Shown: positions 1 through 12,469 of the stretch, one piece after another
How the letters are laid out: every line of letters begins with the position of its first letter
Position numbering within the stretch: the stretch's first letter is position 1
NCBI GenBank assembly: GCA_900618425.1
Contig: UZAN01040187.1
Span: forward strand, 1,857-65,856
Direction: 5' to 3'
Origin: Echinostoma caproni
Lineage: Eukaryota > Platyhelminthes > Trematoda > Plagiorchiida > Echinostomatidae
DNA length: 64,000 nucleotides
Translations under genes and position numbers: made by a program
Notes under the pieces: generated by a model
The model's database searches: none
What the model saw: the letters and a program-made list of their open reading frames with translations, nothing else
What the model was told of the DNA's origin: nothing

Positions 1-12
1 GGCAATCCGCGT

Positions 13-56
13 ACAACAACAACAACAACAACAACAACCACAACAACAACAACAAT
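13..56. repeat. (CAA)n microsatellite
   Basis: A nearly uninterrupted ACAACA trinucleotide run with one CCA interruption. It lies at the left edge of the window, so its outer boundary is close to the contig cut. Confidence 0.9.
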
Positions 57-3000
57 AGCAGAACCTCATTCAAGCACCCATTACTCTAACTTACTTGATC
101 GTTCTGATCGTCTTCGGCAAAGCGAACCACCATGCGGATTGAAAGGATCGAGCTCTTTCCCGAGGTTGCCTCGTAGTCGAATAGGATCACGATCTGATGG
201 GCCAGAAATAAAAGAATTTGATCGGTACACGCAAAACGTTTCTTTATTTTTTGAGATAGTCAACTAATACCTAATTTCTCATATTATTATTGCTATTATT
301 ACTAACCACTAGTACTGCGTTGCACACAGACATGGATACTTTCAAAATCGTCTGGATTGAATGACAAAACTGATTTACCGATGTATTCATGCCGTTGGAC
401 ATTATCTGTATAGGTCAGTAGTAAGGGTCGGGCACCTAATCCGAAAATTCACAGTTCAAGCCCCCCGCTAGTCCTAAAATGAACGAACCAATAGTTCAAA
501 GCTGTTTGTTATCGATTAAACAACTGTTTCATGACCACATGAATTATAAATTTTGTTAAAGGCGAACGCAATCCTCCTCCACTCTATTCTTATCCGGTTG
601 CTGGTGATGCTTTTTAAAAGGATCATATTTCCTTTTGGAATTTGTTCGGTTGATGGATACGACAAAATATCGACCTCATTCGTTTTCACGCACATGCCCC
701 AGTATATTCGTTTCGGTATCTTGTACATCCATGTTGCCAAGGTGCACAACAAACAAATCAACTTAAATCGACCTCAGAATGTTAGAACTTTCTACAGTAT
801 GTATAATTCAGACGGAAGTGAAAATGAGTATTTTGTTTTATAATTGAGACAAAAAGTAACTCGTGGTTCTTGATGAGACTTTGATGATGTGGAAAGCCGC
901 ACATAGAATTATTTCTTATTTGAATGAATGAATGAATCAATCAATCAATCAAATATTTGAGAATAAAGCGTTCATCAAAAAACGCTCGTAAGCCTGTGTA
1001 ATAAAATAAACAAATCATAGTGTGCTTCGAGTTGTTTGATATTAGAAAACCTTGATGTGATACTACGCCCCGCATTCTAGTGATAGTTGATGGAATACCC
1101 CAGCCCATTTAATATTTATTCCAGGGAATTGTGAAATGTGTCATTGACAGATGTGCTCTGACGCTCTACTAGACATATCAGGTAGCATCCAATATTGATC
1201 TGTGAACTTGACCGTGCTTACCCGTTCATTTATGAACCGTTGGAAATGCCAAGGGCATATTTTATATTGCTATATTTATCTAAAAATTCCCTTGAAGCAG
1301 TTTCTAGTAATCAAAGCGTCTCAATCAATTTGCAGTTATTCTGTCAAACATTTAACACTGATTAAAAATGTTGGGATAAACTTTCCGAACCTCCTTGTTC
1401 TCATGAGCACACTGAACTGCAAGTATGTTGTTATGTACGTCTGTCTACGGGACCTCCACATATCTATCGCTAAAAACTAAGCCAAATTTTGGAACCGCAG
1501 GCACCGAGAATAGTGGATGAGTTGCGATCACCTGTTGATCGGTTTACACATTGTAACTTTTGCTTCATTTCACGAGGTCCTACCGCGCTAGCTCCATTGT
1601 GTATGTTATTGCGTAAAGAAAACTACTAACTAGTAAAGATGGACACAAGAACATAGAAGAATAGCATTTCAAGCTGTTAGAAAGAGGCTGGATCGATCCA
1701 GGTTGTTGGTTCACTTGAAGCCAAAAAGTGCCTCTGGTTGATCGCTGTTCCGTATCCCATTGGGGAAATGGCACTTTTCTGTCATGTAGCATGAAGGATA
1801 TAAGTGAACGACCTATGACTCCGTCAAATTTATTACCCGCGGAGAAAAATTACACTCAGTCAAATCAGGAGGCATTAACTGTTCTCTTTAGTGCCATGAA
1901 ACCCCACCAACATCTGCGAGAAGGATTTTTTTTGAGTTACAGACAAATCGTAAACCGTTTCTACGGTTGACCTGGCAACCCAAAGATATTAACCAATTTC
2001 ATCAGACCAAATAGCTGTCCGCATATAATTACTAGTTCTGGTATACCCCCGGATCAGAACTGTAAGTAGTGGACGTTAATAGGTGAATAGCCCCAACCCG
2101 CGCACTCACCGTGGATATTTTAGAATATGCATTTTAACCCACAGAGATTGCGAACCTAGGGCAGGCAACATGTGAACGAGCGATCCGCAACCTCTTCTGA
2201 TATCTGTTTATAAACTGAACAAGGCATCAGGTTAACTGGGATTAAATGGTTTCTAAGTCATGGTTAGTCCCCGGTGGTCCTCACTGAAGAATGAATTTTC
2301 TGTTTCCGTACTGGGTGTTTCATTTGGGGTGTCGCGGATTGGAGTACCAACTTGCTTACTATCTCAGATATTCACAGTGGTTCGTATAACAATTCATCCA
2401 AGAATCGGCAGGATGAAAACGTTGCCTTGAGATTAGGCCTGAAATGGACGGGGATATAGGGTGCCTGCTTGATACTTGTGTCACCCATATCAAAAGTGTC
2501 AAAAAATGTGTTACCAGTTCCCCTCGGAGCACGAGAGTTGACCATTGGGAATAATTGACAACAGCATGATTTTACTAACCATCGATGAGCATTCTAAGTG
2601 GATAGGAGCGTGCTGATTGACTGAGTACAATTTGTTGTATACGCACTTCCTAATTCAGTACGTTCGGTGTCTTACAGTTCCTGATGATCGACGACGGTGC
2701 TCTATTTAGCATTGAAGAGTTAAAATAATTCGTTCGGAAAAATGCTGAATGATATGCCGGAACCCCACCCACTCATCCACCACCCTGCGCCCAGCTGGTT
2801 GGTGAAACAAACTCTCGAACAGGGCTCTATGAGAGAGCGGTTGTGTGAGATCCACTGACCAGGTTTCAATTGTCTTATCCGATGAGCACAACTGAAGATA
2901 TGCACGGAAAAGCTCAGCTGATTTAATGTTTGGATAGAAATTGAGATTCACTTATCGGGAGCCCGAGTTGGACATATTTTTTGAGACAAATGCGAATAAA

Positions 3001-3589
3001 AGATGGGTAAGATTAGACAGCGAAAGACAGAGAGAAATTTGAGAAATCGAATTAATGCACACGAAACTGCCATAAGACACCCCATGGAAACTGGATGTTG
3101 TCAGGGAAGTGAAAGCAAACCTTTCTATTTGATGAGCTATGACGTAACACAATGAAAAATTAGGAGCTCAACGGTCGACTGATACAACATCGAATAAAAT
3201 TCCGACCGGAAACCATTGAAGACGTTGAAGAAATCACAATAGAGCAAACTCCGCATGAGCCGAACTGAGAAAGTAAAACTGTTTAAAGGTTTACGGCAAG
3301 ATGCATCACGAATAAACAGGAAGGAAAGGACCGTGGCATGCGACAACGACCATTGTGCCCAGCAGCGGTGCTGTCGGACACATCACACGTTATCGAGCGT
3401 CGCTCGGTCTACATGCCTACATAACTACCGTCCTGGTGGTGTCGTCCTCCGCCTCCGATACTGACAAGTGCACACATGCTCACGCAGATCCACGCGTTCA
3501 CATACATGCACACATGCACAATTATGAACGCACCACACGCGAAATCTGTTATATGACCATTTTAAACCATGAATCCTCTTTCCATTCGG
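57..3589. other. Unassigned intergenic stretch
   Basis: No reading frame here has both convincing splice sites and protein-like composition. A compound (GAAT)n/(CAAT)n microsatellite sits at 921-952. Short box-B-like pieces occur near 450. A GC-richer patch at 3255-3461 carries an ATG frame of 69 codons containing clustered Cys/His (CDNDHC and QQRCC, then HH), but no splice or family support was found. On the minus strand, 2706-2880 is open behind a pyrimidine-rich TCTTCAG acceptor and ends at a stop. It is a weak terminal-exon possibility only. Confidence 0.5.
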
Positions 3590-3830
3590 GTATCATATTG
3601 TGTTAATTCAAATGAGAAACGGTCTGATCGGGCGAGATCGAGTGGGAAGTATGTTTGCGTTCTACCTGTGAGGTCTCCTCGAGTTCGATCTCCAGTTAGG
3701 TCGATGGATTAGCACTGCTGATGAGACCCGACCAGGTGGAAACGACTGTACCATGCTTCCCAGCTTTTCAGCTCACGACCAGTTAGTTGATCAGATAAAC
3801 AAATTAAATTCTCCCTTATCCTCGTGAATC
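3590..3830 (+). mobile_element. Family A tRNA-derived SINE with hammerhead tail (copy A1)
   Basis: Aligns by eye with the 16 kb copy over its tRNA-like and ribozyme parts. Box B is clear at 3681-3693 (GAGTTCGATCTCC). Box A near 3630-3646 is decayed. It is followed by GTCGATGGATTAGCACTG, the hammerhead core, and the shared CTTCCCAGCTTTTCAGCTCACG tail in slightly diverged form. No inverted terminal repeat survives. It is a non-autonomous pol III element that would need a reverse transcriptase in trans. This copy looks old. Confidence 0.75.
3712..3756 (+). ncRNA. Degenerate hammerhead ribozyme in SINE A1
   Basis: CTGATGAG at 3718-3725 and GGAAAC after an imperfect stem II (ACC/GGT closed by mismatches) mark the hammerhead core. 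Stem III would be ACGA/CTGT with one mismatch. The cleavage-site base is A (GTA). Only about four of six stem I pairs remain. Cleavage activity is doubtful. Confidence 0.6.
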
Positions 3831-4107
3831 CTCATTGTCTTATTCTATCAAGACCGAAATAGCACACTTGTTGCCGGATGCTGTTGTTTCCTTTCCGGTC
3901 GCAAATTTCACTCGCGAAGTCGAATTGGTAAACAAGATCGATTATACTGCAGTATGAACGCTCATCAAATAACATGAGTTAGGGAAACTAAAAACAAACC
4001 AACAGTAACTGACTATGCAATCATCTTGACTGTAGTATGCATGTGCATGTGTCCAGGTGCAGCCAGATGACTATGAATACATTGTGCAACTGCATGCTTC
4101 TGAGTTC

Positions 4108-4137
4108 GTTTTATCTCAACAATTGTTGAGGTAAAAC
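4108..4137. repeat. 30-bp near-perfect palindrome
   Basis: Two 15-base arms meet at an AATT centre (CTCAACAATTGTTGAG) with a single G/A asymmetry in the outer part. It could form a hairpin or cruciform, or be a dimeric protein site. No neighbouring gene explains it. Confidence 0.8.
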
Positions 4138-4316
4138 AAATAAGCCCATATATAGCCTTTTGGGCAAATTCAATTTTAGTGAAAGAATGTATTCAGATAA
4201 ACAGGGACTACTAAAATATAATAAAACCGGTTTCATTGGAAATGGACTAGTTAAGTCGATATCCGTTGGTTCTTTTATCCCCTTGTCCAAATGATCATTG
4301 CCTTGTCAGTAAAGTT

Positions 4317-4500
4317 AGTATAGCCCCTCCAAATTGCTTTGAACACTTCGTGTTCTGCGCCTTACTTTGCGGGTTAACCAGGGGGTAGGTGCCTTCACTG
4401 TAGACTGTAATAAGTATGATTCAAGTCGAATACACGTATCAGATATTGTGTGTACCAGAGCTGCAACATTAACGCTTGAAATACGCCCTGTCCGAAAAAG
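4317..4500 (-). mobile_element. Decayed LINE fragment, endonuclease-RT linker
   Basis: The minus frame reads a helix-like stretch followed by PTPWLTRKVRRRTRSVQ. A PWLT-R-(V/I/L)RR-R motif lies between the endonuclease and reverse transcriptase domains of many non-LTR retrotransposon proteins. About 60 codons are open. No catalytic residues are present, so this is at most a short relic. The match is to a loose motif recalled from the family and not to an alignment. Confidence 0.3.
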
Positions 4501-5122
4501 CATCTCACTCGGCTTTCTTATTGCCGCTGGTCGAAAACTGGAACAAGCTAGTACAGAAAGATGACAACAGTGTCCCTGTCTTTATACCTCGTCCACAACA
4601 TAAATTCATCAGTTTGAAGATGTTTCAAATCTGCCATTTTGACTTCGATACGTATTTGAGTGAATTTTTATTTTGCTGGCATTCAGAGTGACATTTTGTA
4701 TGCATTGATCGAAGTGACATTATAAAATCTAAAGTTTACCAATTGAGTGTGCTCATTCTGATTCAGCTTGTGACGCAATCCAACCCAACTCGTTTTCGTT
4801 CCTTATTACGATTGCTTAGGGGTGGTGAAATACTTCTCGTCATGGTAAAGTTGGATTCAACTTGGCGAATGCCGATTGAGTCTATTGTTTAGAGACTTAC
4901 TATGGAAGGTTTTTATGTATTTGAAAGATTCGAGAGTGTACACGGAATGAGGAGTACAGCTTATTAGTTCAGGGGTAGAGAGCTGCAATAATTAAAGAAC
5001 ACAAATAAACTTTCGACCGACCAGGAGTTCTGTGTAATAGTTAGGAAAACAAGCTAAAAAAATCAGAAAACAGAGATCAAATCCCCAACTATCCTCATGT
5101 AGCACGTTGACAGTATTGGAAT

Positions 5123-5390
5123 GTTACCAACAGAGTCATAACCCTGACAGATCTAGTACTTAGCTACCTGCAATAAGCTTGTAAAATTGAGTCGTGCTAT
5201 ATTGTGCGTAAGCAGAACCGGACCGATCAGCTGCCCGGTGACCGAGTGGACAGTAGTACACCTGCATTCTCATTGTGAAATCCCAGGTTCAATCCTCAGT
5301 TGATTTGACGGATTTACGCAATACTGATGAGCTCGTCTGACTAAAATAGCTGCTCTATACACAGTGAAAATCACGATATAAACAGAAAGT
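5123..5390 (+). mobile_element. Family A SINE (copy A2), ribozyme decayed
   Basis: Shares with the 44 kb copy an upstream module (GAGTCATAACCCTGA...GTGCTATAT) not retained in the other copies. Box A is TGACCGAGTGG at 5239-5249 and box B is GGTTCAATCCT at 5286-5296, both close to tRNA consensus. The ribozyme retains ACTGATGAGC near 5322, but the GAAAC strand is lost (CTAAAATAGCTG), so the core cannot fold. It could still drive pol III transcription. Confidence 0.75.
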
Positions 5391-6152
5391 TCCCCGAAGC
5401 AATTATTTCATCAATATGAATCCTACGTAACAATGATAATAGCCTTAGCGAAAGTGAAACAACAGCACAAAAATATCAGTTTGATGAACTATGACCCAAA
5501 AGGGGAAATGCACTCGATGACTACGAATTGAATGCGGGATTAGTTACAGATCCAAAAGAACCCCTGGATTGTTTACTTTCTTTCTTCTTAGACCAGCATC
5601 AAAGATTTGATTGATTCATTACATCAGGATAACGGCCAAAACCAGACACACGTTTGAACTTTGATGTATGCTGTAAAATCTTCATACACCATTAGCATCA
5701 CTTTCGTCCTTTCTGGAATCTATTGGAAGTGTGGATCACTGGTGTGTTTCTACTGGAACTGGATCTGGAAAACGTTTGAATTGAGAGTGAAAATCCTAGG
5801 AACTGATTGGTACGGTTGATTGGTAAAAACTGGACACCAGTACGTAAGACAAGCACTAACTAGCCTAAATACTTGAGAATTTTCACGGAAAATATGAAAA
5901 ACAAAACTGCTCAGGGTAGATTTGCACCATAAAAAAAAAAGAAAACCATAAAACATGGCGAATAGTTGTGCCCTAAATTATTTCACGTTAACCGAATTAC
6001 ACGTGCTCAAGAACACTATCTACGATCCTCAGAGGAATGTAATTTCATGTGATTTACAAAAAATTGACGTTTACTTGAGATTCACATAGACACACGTACG
6101 CACACATGAGAACTTGCTTGCATGTTTAGTGAGATTTACAGTCGCCCCTCGC
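5391..6152. other. Unassigned intergenic stretch
   Basis: AT-rich sequence between SINE A2 and the microsatellite cluster. No coding frame or repeat is supported here. A minus-strand run at 5800-5960 was considered as a LINE relic and set aside. Confidence 0.5.
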
Positions 6153-6724
6153 TTCCCCCCCGCCCGCCCCCCCCCCAAAAAAAAAAGAAAAATAAGGCCT
6201 GTAAAATTTCAAGCCAAAGTAACACGCATTTCCCGGTCACCTGTATTGTTTCACTCACTCACTCACTCAGTCACTCAGTCACTCAGTCACTCAGTCACTC
6301 ACTCGCAAATTACTGCGTCTTCCTCGAACCGGGAATCGTGTGAGACACGCAAGAGGATTTGAGAAGTACCGCGATTCAGAGAAAATCCACACTCCTCAGC
6401 GTGCCAGAGCGGACAACACCGAGTAACGGTATGCTAACATATATATATATATATATATGTATATCTTTGCTATGGTTGTTTGGACGTGTCCTTGTTTTCC
6501 TCAATGGATGTGTTTGTGTGTGGGTGACAACACGTGTTTGACTACGCTCAGCTACGTGCATGCATGCATGTGTGTGTGTGTGTGTGTGTGTGTGGAGGCA
6601 TTGATCACTTGGTTCGTTTGACTAAAACGCCTGTATCACGAGGCGCGCATGACTGACCTCTGAATGGCTTCAAACACACAAATACAGATATTACCATTCT
6701 CCACCTATTCTCTCTCTCTCTCTA
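6153..6724. repeat. Microsatellite cluster
   Basis: Five low-complexity tracts in under 600 bp: poly-C then poly-A (6153-6190), alternating TCAC/TCAG tetranucleotides (6251-6305), (AT)n (6438-6464), GCAT repeats running into (TG)n (6557-6594), and (TC)n (6708-6724). The open frames crossing them are artefacts of repeat composition. Confidence 0.9.
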
Positions 6725-7125
6725 TCAGTTTCAGTCGCTCCACCTCCTCACATTTCATCCTGACTCCTGTGAAGTCCGTATTATTTTCTATTTAAATTTC
6801 ATTGATATCCCACACAGTTGTTAGCACGATACATACTACAGTACCGTGATGCGTCTGGGTGTTGTCGCAATGCCACAAACATGATTTTGTTCCTATTAGG
6901 ATAGCGTGTGAAAGAGGTATGCAAATCGGGGAGGCAGTTCTTCCTGTTCGAAACCAATTTGGCCAGTAGCCCGAGGTAGCACAAGGTTTGGAAACAGGGA
7001 TTGTTCCACGTGGTGCATGTGCTAACAAAATGAACCTCTCTGCATAGCTTTCTGATGGCATTTGATTGCCTCACCTGCGTTTTGGTTCCTGGTTTGATAC
7101 TTAGTGGATGATTCGTGTGAGGAAA

Positions 7126-7462
7126 CAGTTCAGTTCAGTTCACTTTGTACAACCATGGATCATGCATACGCGTGTGTCAGTCTAGGTTGCTGTCTTTTGG
7201 CTGCCTATTTGGATGAACACTAGGAGAAAGACAGGAAAGGTTGAAAATAGGTTCAGAGAGAAAATTTATAATTTCATTGCACTAATGTTGAAGAGATATT
7301 GACAAGATGAACGAACGCCATTGTTTACAAAACCTAGCCATACCCTTCAGTGTCTCTAACCATCGATAATTATGATCTCGGGGTTCCCAGTCAGGGAGCC
7401 TCATGGGACCTATGTGACCCCGACTATNNGTTTCCATACCCTCATACCAGGTCTTAGGTTGA
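7126..7462 (+). repeat. Family R dispersed repeat (copy R1)
   Basis: Begins with three tandem CAGTT units, then shares blocks in the same order with copies at 21262 and 48318: TACAACCA, TTGCTGTCTTTTGG, GAAAGACAGGAAAGG, TTGACAAGATG and AGTGTCTCTAACCA. The 3' part (GGGGTTCCCAGTCAGGG) is shared only with the 48 kb copy, and two N bases interrupt it. There is no box A/B pair, no coding frame and no poly-A. I do not recognise the family. Confidence 0.75.
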
Positions 7463-8093
7463 CTACCTTTGGCTTTCTTTCAAGCACTACCTGCCTCGGC
7501 GATCATCGCTCGCCGTGGAAACCTGTTTGGTGACATGGAAACAAGCTTCTTCATTGGAAATGGTGGAAGAACTTCCGGTGAGAGCACATGCATTCAGTAC
7601 TGCATCATCAGTCCTCGACTGACTTTGTCTTTTATTGTCAAAAAATGAAGAAAATATTGACAAACAACACACGTTTATTCAGACGCGAGAGGGCAAGAAG
7701 ACTATTGTTCTGTAGGCAGCTGTGCTATAGACAACAATTACATAAACCATTTCAAAGTCAACGATGCTCGTTTAAGCAGTGCCACAACGGTGAACCATTT
7801 ATATCGTACACCTAATGCTGTGGCTTGCAGAAAAATCGTCGCGTTTTGCGTGAAATCCAATCCAATCAGGTGTTGTAAACATTCTGGACCACCAAAGACA
7901 TTTTTAGACACCAGAGATTGATGAGTGAACAGCGATTGATAAAAGTATTTATGTTATACTATATTGGACATTTTCTATGCCAATACTCTGTGACGTCAAA
8001 AACGTTTTCGTCCTACCCAAATAAAAGCTTATGCGATTGCCTAAGTCATAGGTCATTTGTGATATAATAATGTGTTGATTTTTGTAAGTGGAA

Positions 8094-8510
8094 ATGGGTT
8101 TCAAATTTCCTCCATGTGCATTTGGCGAAGGCCGATTTCGTGTGCTGCTTGGTTGGTACCAAATGAATAGACCATCGCCCCTGTCTCTCGAACCCCATAG
8201 CGAACGAAACCGGGAGTGCATCGGGCAGATTGCGCACACATCCAACGGTATTCCCGCTGTTTTTTCTGCCATCCAGTATGGACATCAAAAACTGTTTACC
8301 GGAGACCGGAACAAATGTGACCCCGTCTACTTTTGTTTACATACCCCAGTCGTCAAACCAACTATTGCACTATCGTTGTATGGGCAAATCAATCCCAACT
8401 CACCATGGTTACATGTTGCCAAGAGAAGCAAATTGGTTAAATGCCGATGTAATGGGGGAAATCATTTGAAAGAGCCAAGTTGTCCACTTATTCTGTTACT
8501 GTTTTACTGA
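8094..8510 (+). CDS. Unrecognised ATG-initiated ORF, possible exon
   Basis: From ATG at 8094 the frame is open for 138 codons to TGA, among the longest ATG frames in the window. It is GC-richer than its surroundings and contains clustered cysteines near the end (KCDPVYFCLH; KCRCNGG). A good 3' splice signal (pyrimidine-rich CTGTTTTTTCTGCCATCCAG) lies inside it at about 8273, so a terminal exon starting there is an alternative reading. Overlapping frames on both strands are also open, a composition effect that weakens the case. No domain was recognised. Confidence 0.2.
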   Translation: MGFKFPPCAFGEGRFRVLLGWYQMNRPSPLSLEPHSERNRECIGQIAHTSNGIPAVFSAIQYGHQKLFTGDRNKCDPVYFCLHTPVVKPTIALSLYGQINPNSPWLHVAKRSKLVKCRCNGGNHLKEPSCPLILLLFY

Positions 8511-11500
8511 TAAAGTCGAAGATGATTTAAATAAATAAAATCCGAAATACAAGCAGAGACTCGGTGCTTTCAAATGGCTATTTAAGTTGCAAGTTGAATT
8601 TTTCGAAGTGTTTAATTCGCGCCAATATTCACCAACAACGAATTTCACAACATACGCACTGGAAGTAGATCGCCAAATGTGACGCATACCGCTCAGATTA
8701 CCCCGATAAGCAATTGGTCACAGCTCGGTCTTGCACCAACAGGTAACATTCAAACATGTCACCCGAGTGACACTCGTAGAATGAGGGTTTTCACGGAACG
8801 TGGTGTTTCGTTGAGTTCGCACGAACCGATACAAAATTGACATCTCGAATGATTATNTTGATCATCTACTTGGTGACTTAGTGGTTAGGGTTTCGACCCA
8901 ACGGTGATCATAGGTTTATTGTATTTTTTAATTAGAAATATTGGTTTCATCCAGAATTCGAAAAGCATCTCGATAAGTGATATGGAAAATTCTTTCCCGC
9001 CCGCCCGGCATTCATTCTAATTGTATGTGTTTTTTTAAGTAAGTTATGCCAGACTGTACCACCTTACTTCCGTGTACTGGTGGTCTGCTGGGCTGTCCTT
9101 CACGCACATGCATACACACAGACGTCATAAATTCATGCATACAATCGTGATCGAACTTCTAGGGGATGAAAACATAGGCCATTGGAAAAAGTGGCTTCGG
9201 GGAATCAGAAATTGTTTCCGTTGCTGGAAACGTGTGATGACAGTGCAAACCCATCCAAAACGACCTGATGTTTCCAATTCAAATGGAGATAGACAGTGGC
9301 GTTTTTTTCTGGTGTTCACTGTTCTACCGGTTTTTGTTTATTTTATTTTTGAAAAGCGTCGTTGGCAATAGCAGAGGCATACTTCCCTGGAAATATGGTC
9401 AAGAGTAGCTTGCCACATCCTAGCATCGTCACTATGGTATGAATACTCGGGGATCTAACTTTATACCACCCAACTCTCGTAATCTTTTAACCGTAACCCT
9501 CGAGGTTTATGGAGTAGGTTCATTCTACTCGTTACAACGAGCCCACTTCAATTTATTATAGCTCATCACGTGCATGAATGTAAAAAAGCGAACGGTCAGC
9601 ATATTTGGTCACACCACCCGAACCAACATTGCATTCTGTTTGACTGGACCGCTTTGTTTCCGGTCTCATGGGAGGTTCTGTTTACGAGATTTACGCGCCA
9701 CTTTCAAACACGCTGTCCCACTCTGCTCTGTATCCGTTTCAATGCCTCACCAACCTCGAAAATCTCAGCTACGGTGTGTTACGTTGTTTGCTAATGTAGA
9801 ATTCAACCAATAGAACATTTTCCGTGTTCTCGACTAATGATAACATNNNAACACTAAACACTATTGAGCTGGTTTCTATCGATCCGTGGAAAACGTTCCA
9901 CTGTCAGCAAGAAAAAGATGCTCGAGACCTTTTCATTCATTCCTCCCTCACATCGAGTTTTAGCTCATTTTTAAATTACTCAGCCACTGAGTATCGATAT
10001 TCTTTTCATCTTCAGTAAGCATAATTTGAGATGCAGCGTACCGTACGTTTTAAGACCATACGGAGGTTTATTTTGCAACTTATCATCGTGAAAACCTATT
10101 TCACAAATTCAAACTGTCCCGTTACAACACACATTTATGCTTTAGTGTCCATCTAGTGTTAAGGACGACAAAATCATCATTTGGGCTACGCCAGTCAGAT
10201 TAGAATTAAGCAATTAAACAAAACAAAACAAAAAAACAAATCCTCATAGAAAACACATTGAAACTAATCTACCACTGACCCCGGAACGATTAAATTGGTC
10301 AATCAATAGCAGAACTATGCGAATTGCAAATCAATAAAAATTAAGCAAAGTACTTTCTCACTTAAAAGTTTACCGGAATTTTCGGAAGGACAGGTACCCA
10401 AGGAAACTGCCTCGTGTTGGTAAGCATAAGATGCTAAAATAATCCATATCTATCTTGTTGAAGTTTCACCTCAAAAAGGTAACGAGAATAATTTTACAAA
10501 CCGTTTGAAATTTGCATCTCCCGCTGCGTGGCCCAAATATTTAAGGTCTCGTCTATTAAGCCACAAGTGCAACACGCGATTCACGGAACAAAATAACATC
10601 AGAACCTAGCAGATCCCTAACTGTGCTTATCGATCACGTCACGTGAGTTGCTACATCGTTGAATTTGTTGAACCAGACACCGACCAGACCGAGGTTGGAG
10701 ATAATGCACACAGGATAAATTTTGGCAAATAGCACGTGCAACTAAGCAAATGAAATGTAATATTTTTTTTGTGTTGCAGATAATACACCGTTTTGATTCT
10801 CGCTGGACACCCTGTTAAATAGCGGATCAAGCGCTTGGTTACCTGTTGATTACCTAATTTACACTTGTTAGTGGGATGTTGATCAACGAGTAGTTATATT
10901 GCACACACATAAGATGCTATATTTTACGGCTGTAATATCAACTGGTTGGCTGTTGTGTGAAATATTTAAGTGAATGCCATGAGATCACGAAAGTCAACAA
11001 ATTTGATTTTAATATCAGTTGAATAGAATGAAGGAGAAGAGGGGTGGTAGCAAGCTTGGTGCCAAACCGATATAAGCTTGTTCGTTCCCGTGTGATTACC
11101 GGGACATTATTACTTCAAATAGAGTCGAAATGACACTTCGGATCATACGGTCAAAGGGACTATCGGGATACCCGGTTGGACAGAGCCGTGATACAAACGG
11201 AGACAGTTGTGTTGATTTCCGGTCGTAATTTTATGCCTATATGCCTGGACGTGATGCATGCTGTCAATCAATTTGACCAACCCATTTGGTTGGATGGTTG
11301 ATTGACTAAATAAATCGTTGTGCGTATTTATGAAAATCAATAATTTGGATTAACTGTGGACGAACGAAATTTTCGATGGAAATTAATAATACCAAACAAA
11401 ATCATGTGGCACAAACTGTAGCTCAAACAATTTACCATCATACTGTTTGATTTAGAGGTTGACTGACTCATTTCATCAATTACAAAAAATCGATTTTCTT

Positions 11501-12108
11501 TGAAGCTTGAGATTTTCCGAAAGACAGCAGCAGGATAATGAATATCAAGCAGGAAATCTTCATTATGTAGGGAATTGGTCCGACTAATAAACTTCTGTCT
11601 TAGACAACTATCATGTCCGATGTGTTGTAATAGCTGATAATATTTACAGAGTGGTGTGCAGTGAATGACGTTCGCGTCTGATAATCCAAAAATCCCGGAG
11701 TCTGGGTCGAACGGGTACCCAATCTTAAATAATAATCTTAATATTCACCTGATAACGAAAGTTGAGGTCGATTTGGGTAACAAGGAAAACTGCGAAAGCC
11801 ATTTTATTTTCTTGTTCGCTGATAGTGAACGAGAGAACCCTGTGGAGGTGGGCTTCATTATGGATGTAGAGCTTAAACGTTAACTTGTGTACTTCATTCT
11901 GGATCACAATTGGGGCTAAATATTTACAACGAGACCAAACTCTATGTCCTCTGGTACCTGCTTTTAACAAGTGGTATCCCCGAAACACATTATGCAGACG
12001 TTTAAGTGGGGATGATACCTAAATCTAATTCCAGGTATTTGAATAACGACACAACCAGTTAGTTTAAATACGAAATTAGGTTTCATGTTTAAAATCATTT
12101 GAGATATT
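8511..12108. other. Unassigned intergenic stretch
   Basis: Several short open frames, none with convincing splice sites. It contains a poly-purine AAACA tract (10205-10237), a box-B-like GGGTCGAACGGG near 11690 without a good box A, and two short N gaps (8857 and 9847-9849). Confidence 0.5.
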
Positions 12109-12369
12109 TTGGACAACCCCAGGATTGACAGAGTGTGGTTATTGTGCCTGTTTGGGAAAAATAATCCAAAAGGGGGAACAAGACTCGAAATGGACGATGA
12201 ACTGATCCATACAATTAAGCGTGATCATCGTCAGGATGCAGAACCAACAACCTCATGCGTGATGTGCGAACCTTGTGAACATTTAAAAAAGGAACTTACT
12301 ATTTTACGTCTGGTGTGCAATAAAAAGAACCTATATTTGCGGTCCTTGAGGACTTCTTTTACGATATGA
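12109..12369 (+). CDS. Unrecognised short ORF with Cys-rich cluster
   Basis: The frame is open for 86 codons. An in-frame ATG at 12190 would give about 59 residues (MDDELIHTIKRDHRQD...). It contains CVMCEPCEHLKKELTILR, a C-x2-C-x2-C-x-H cluster directly followed by an amphipathic, coiled-coil-like segment. That layout occurs in LINE ORF1 and gag-type nucleic-acid-binding proteins, but the match is too short to claim. There are no splice sites of note. It lies just upstream of the CpG-rich block. Confidence 0.15.
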   Translation: MDNPRIDRVWLLCLFGKNNPKGGTRLEMDDELIHTIKRDHRQDAEPTTSCVMCEPCEHLKKELTILRLVCNKKNLYLRSLRTSFTI

Positions 12370-12469
12370 GCGTAGAAACACAAAAATGATCGAAATATGC
12401 CGAAAGATGATCCACAAAGGTTGATTTTGATAATTTCCCCCGTGTAAAACGTATTCTTACACACACAGA

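Noticed and set aside
405..470. Box-B-like sequences without convincing box A (also near 11690, 28325, 45575 and 48995)
   Set aside because: An eleven-base degenerate motif alone recurs by chance. No matching second box at tRNA spacing and no family tail.
5750..5956. Minus-strand SACLTYWCPVF resembling a LINE thumb/C-terminal motif
   Set aside because: Only about eleven residues resemble the family and the rest of the frame does not. Too short to call.
6114..6362. Two overlapping plus frames of 73-82 codons
   Set aside because: They are products of poly-C, poly-A and TCAC/TCAG repeats.
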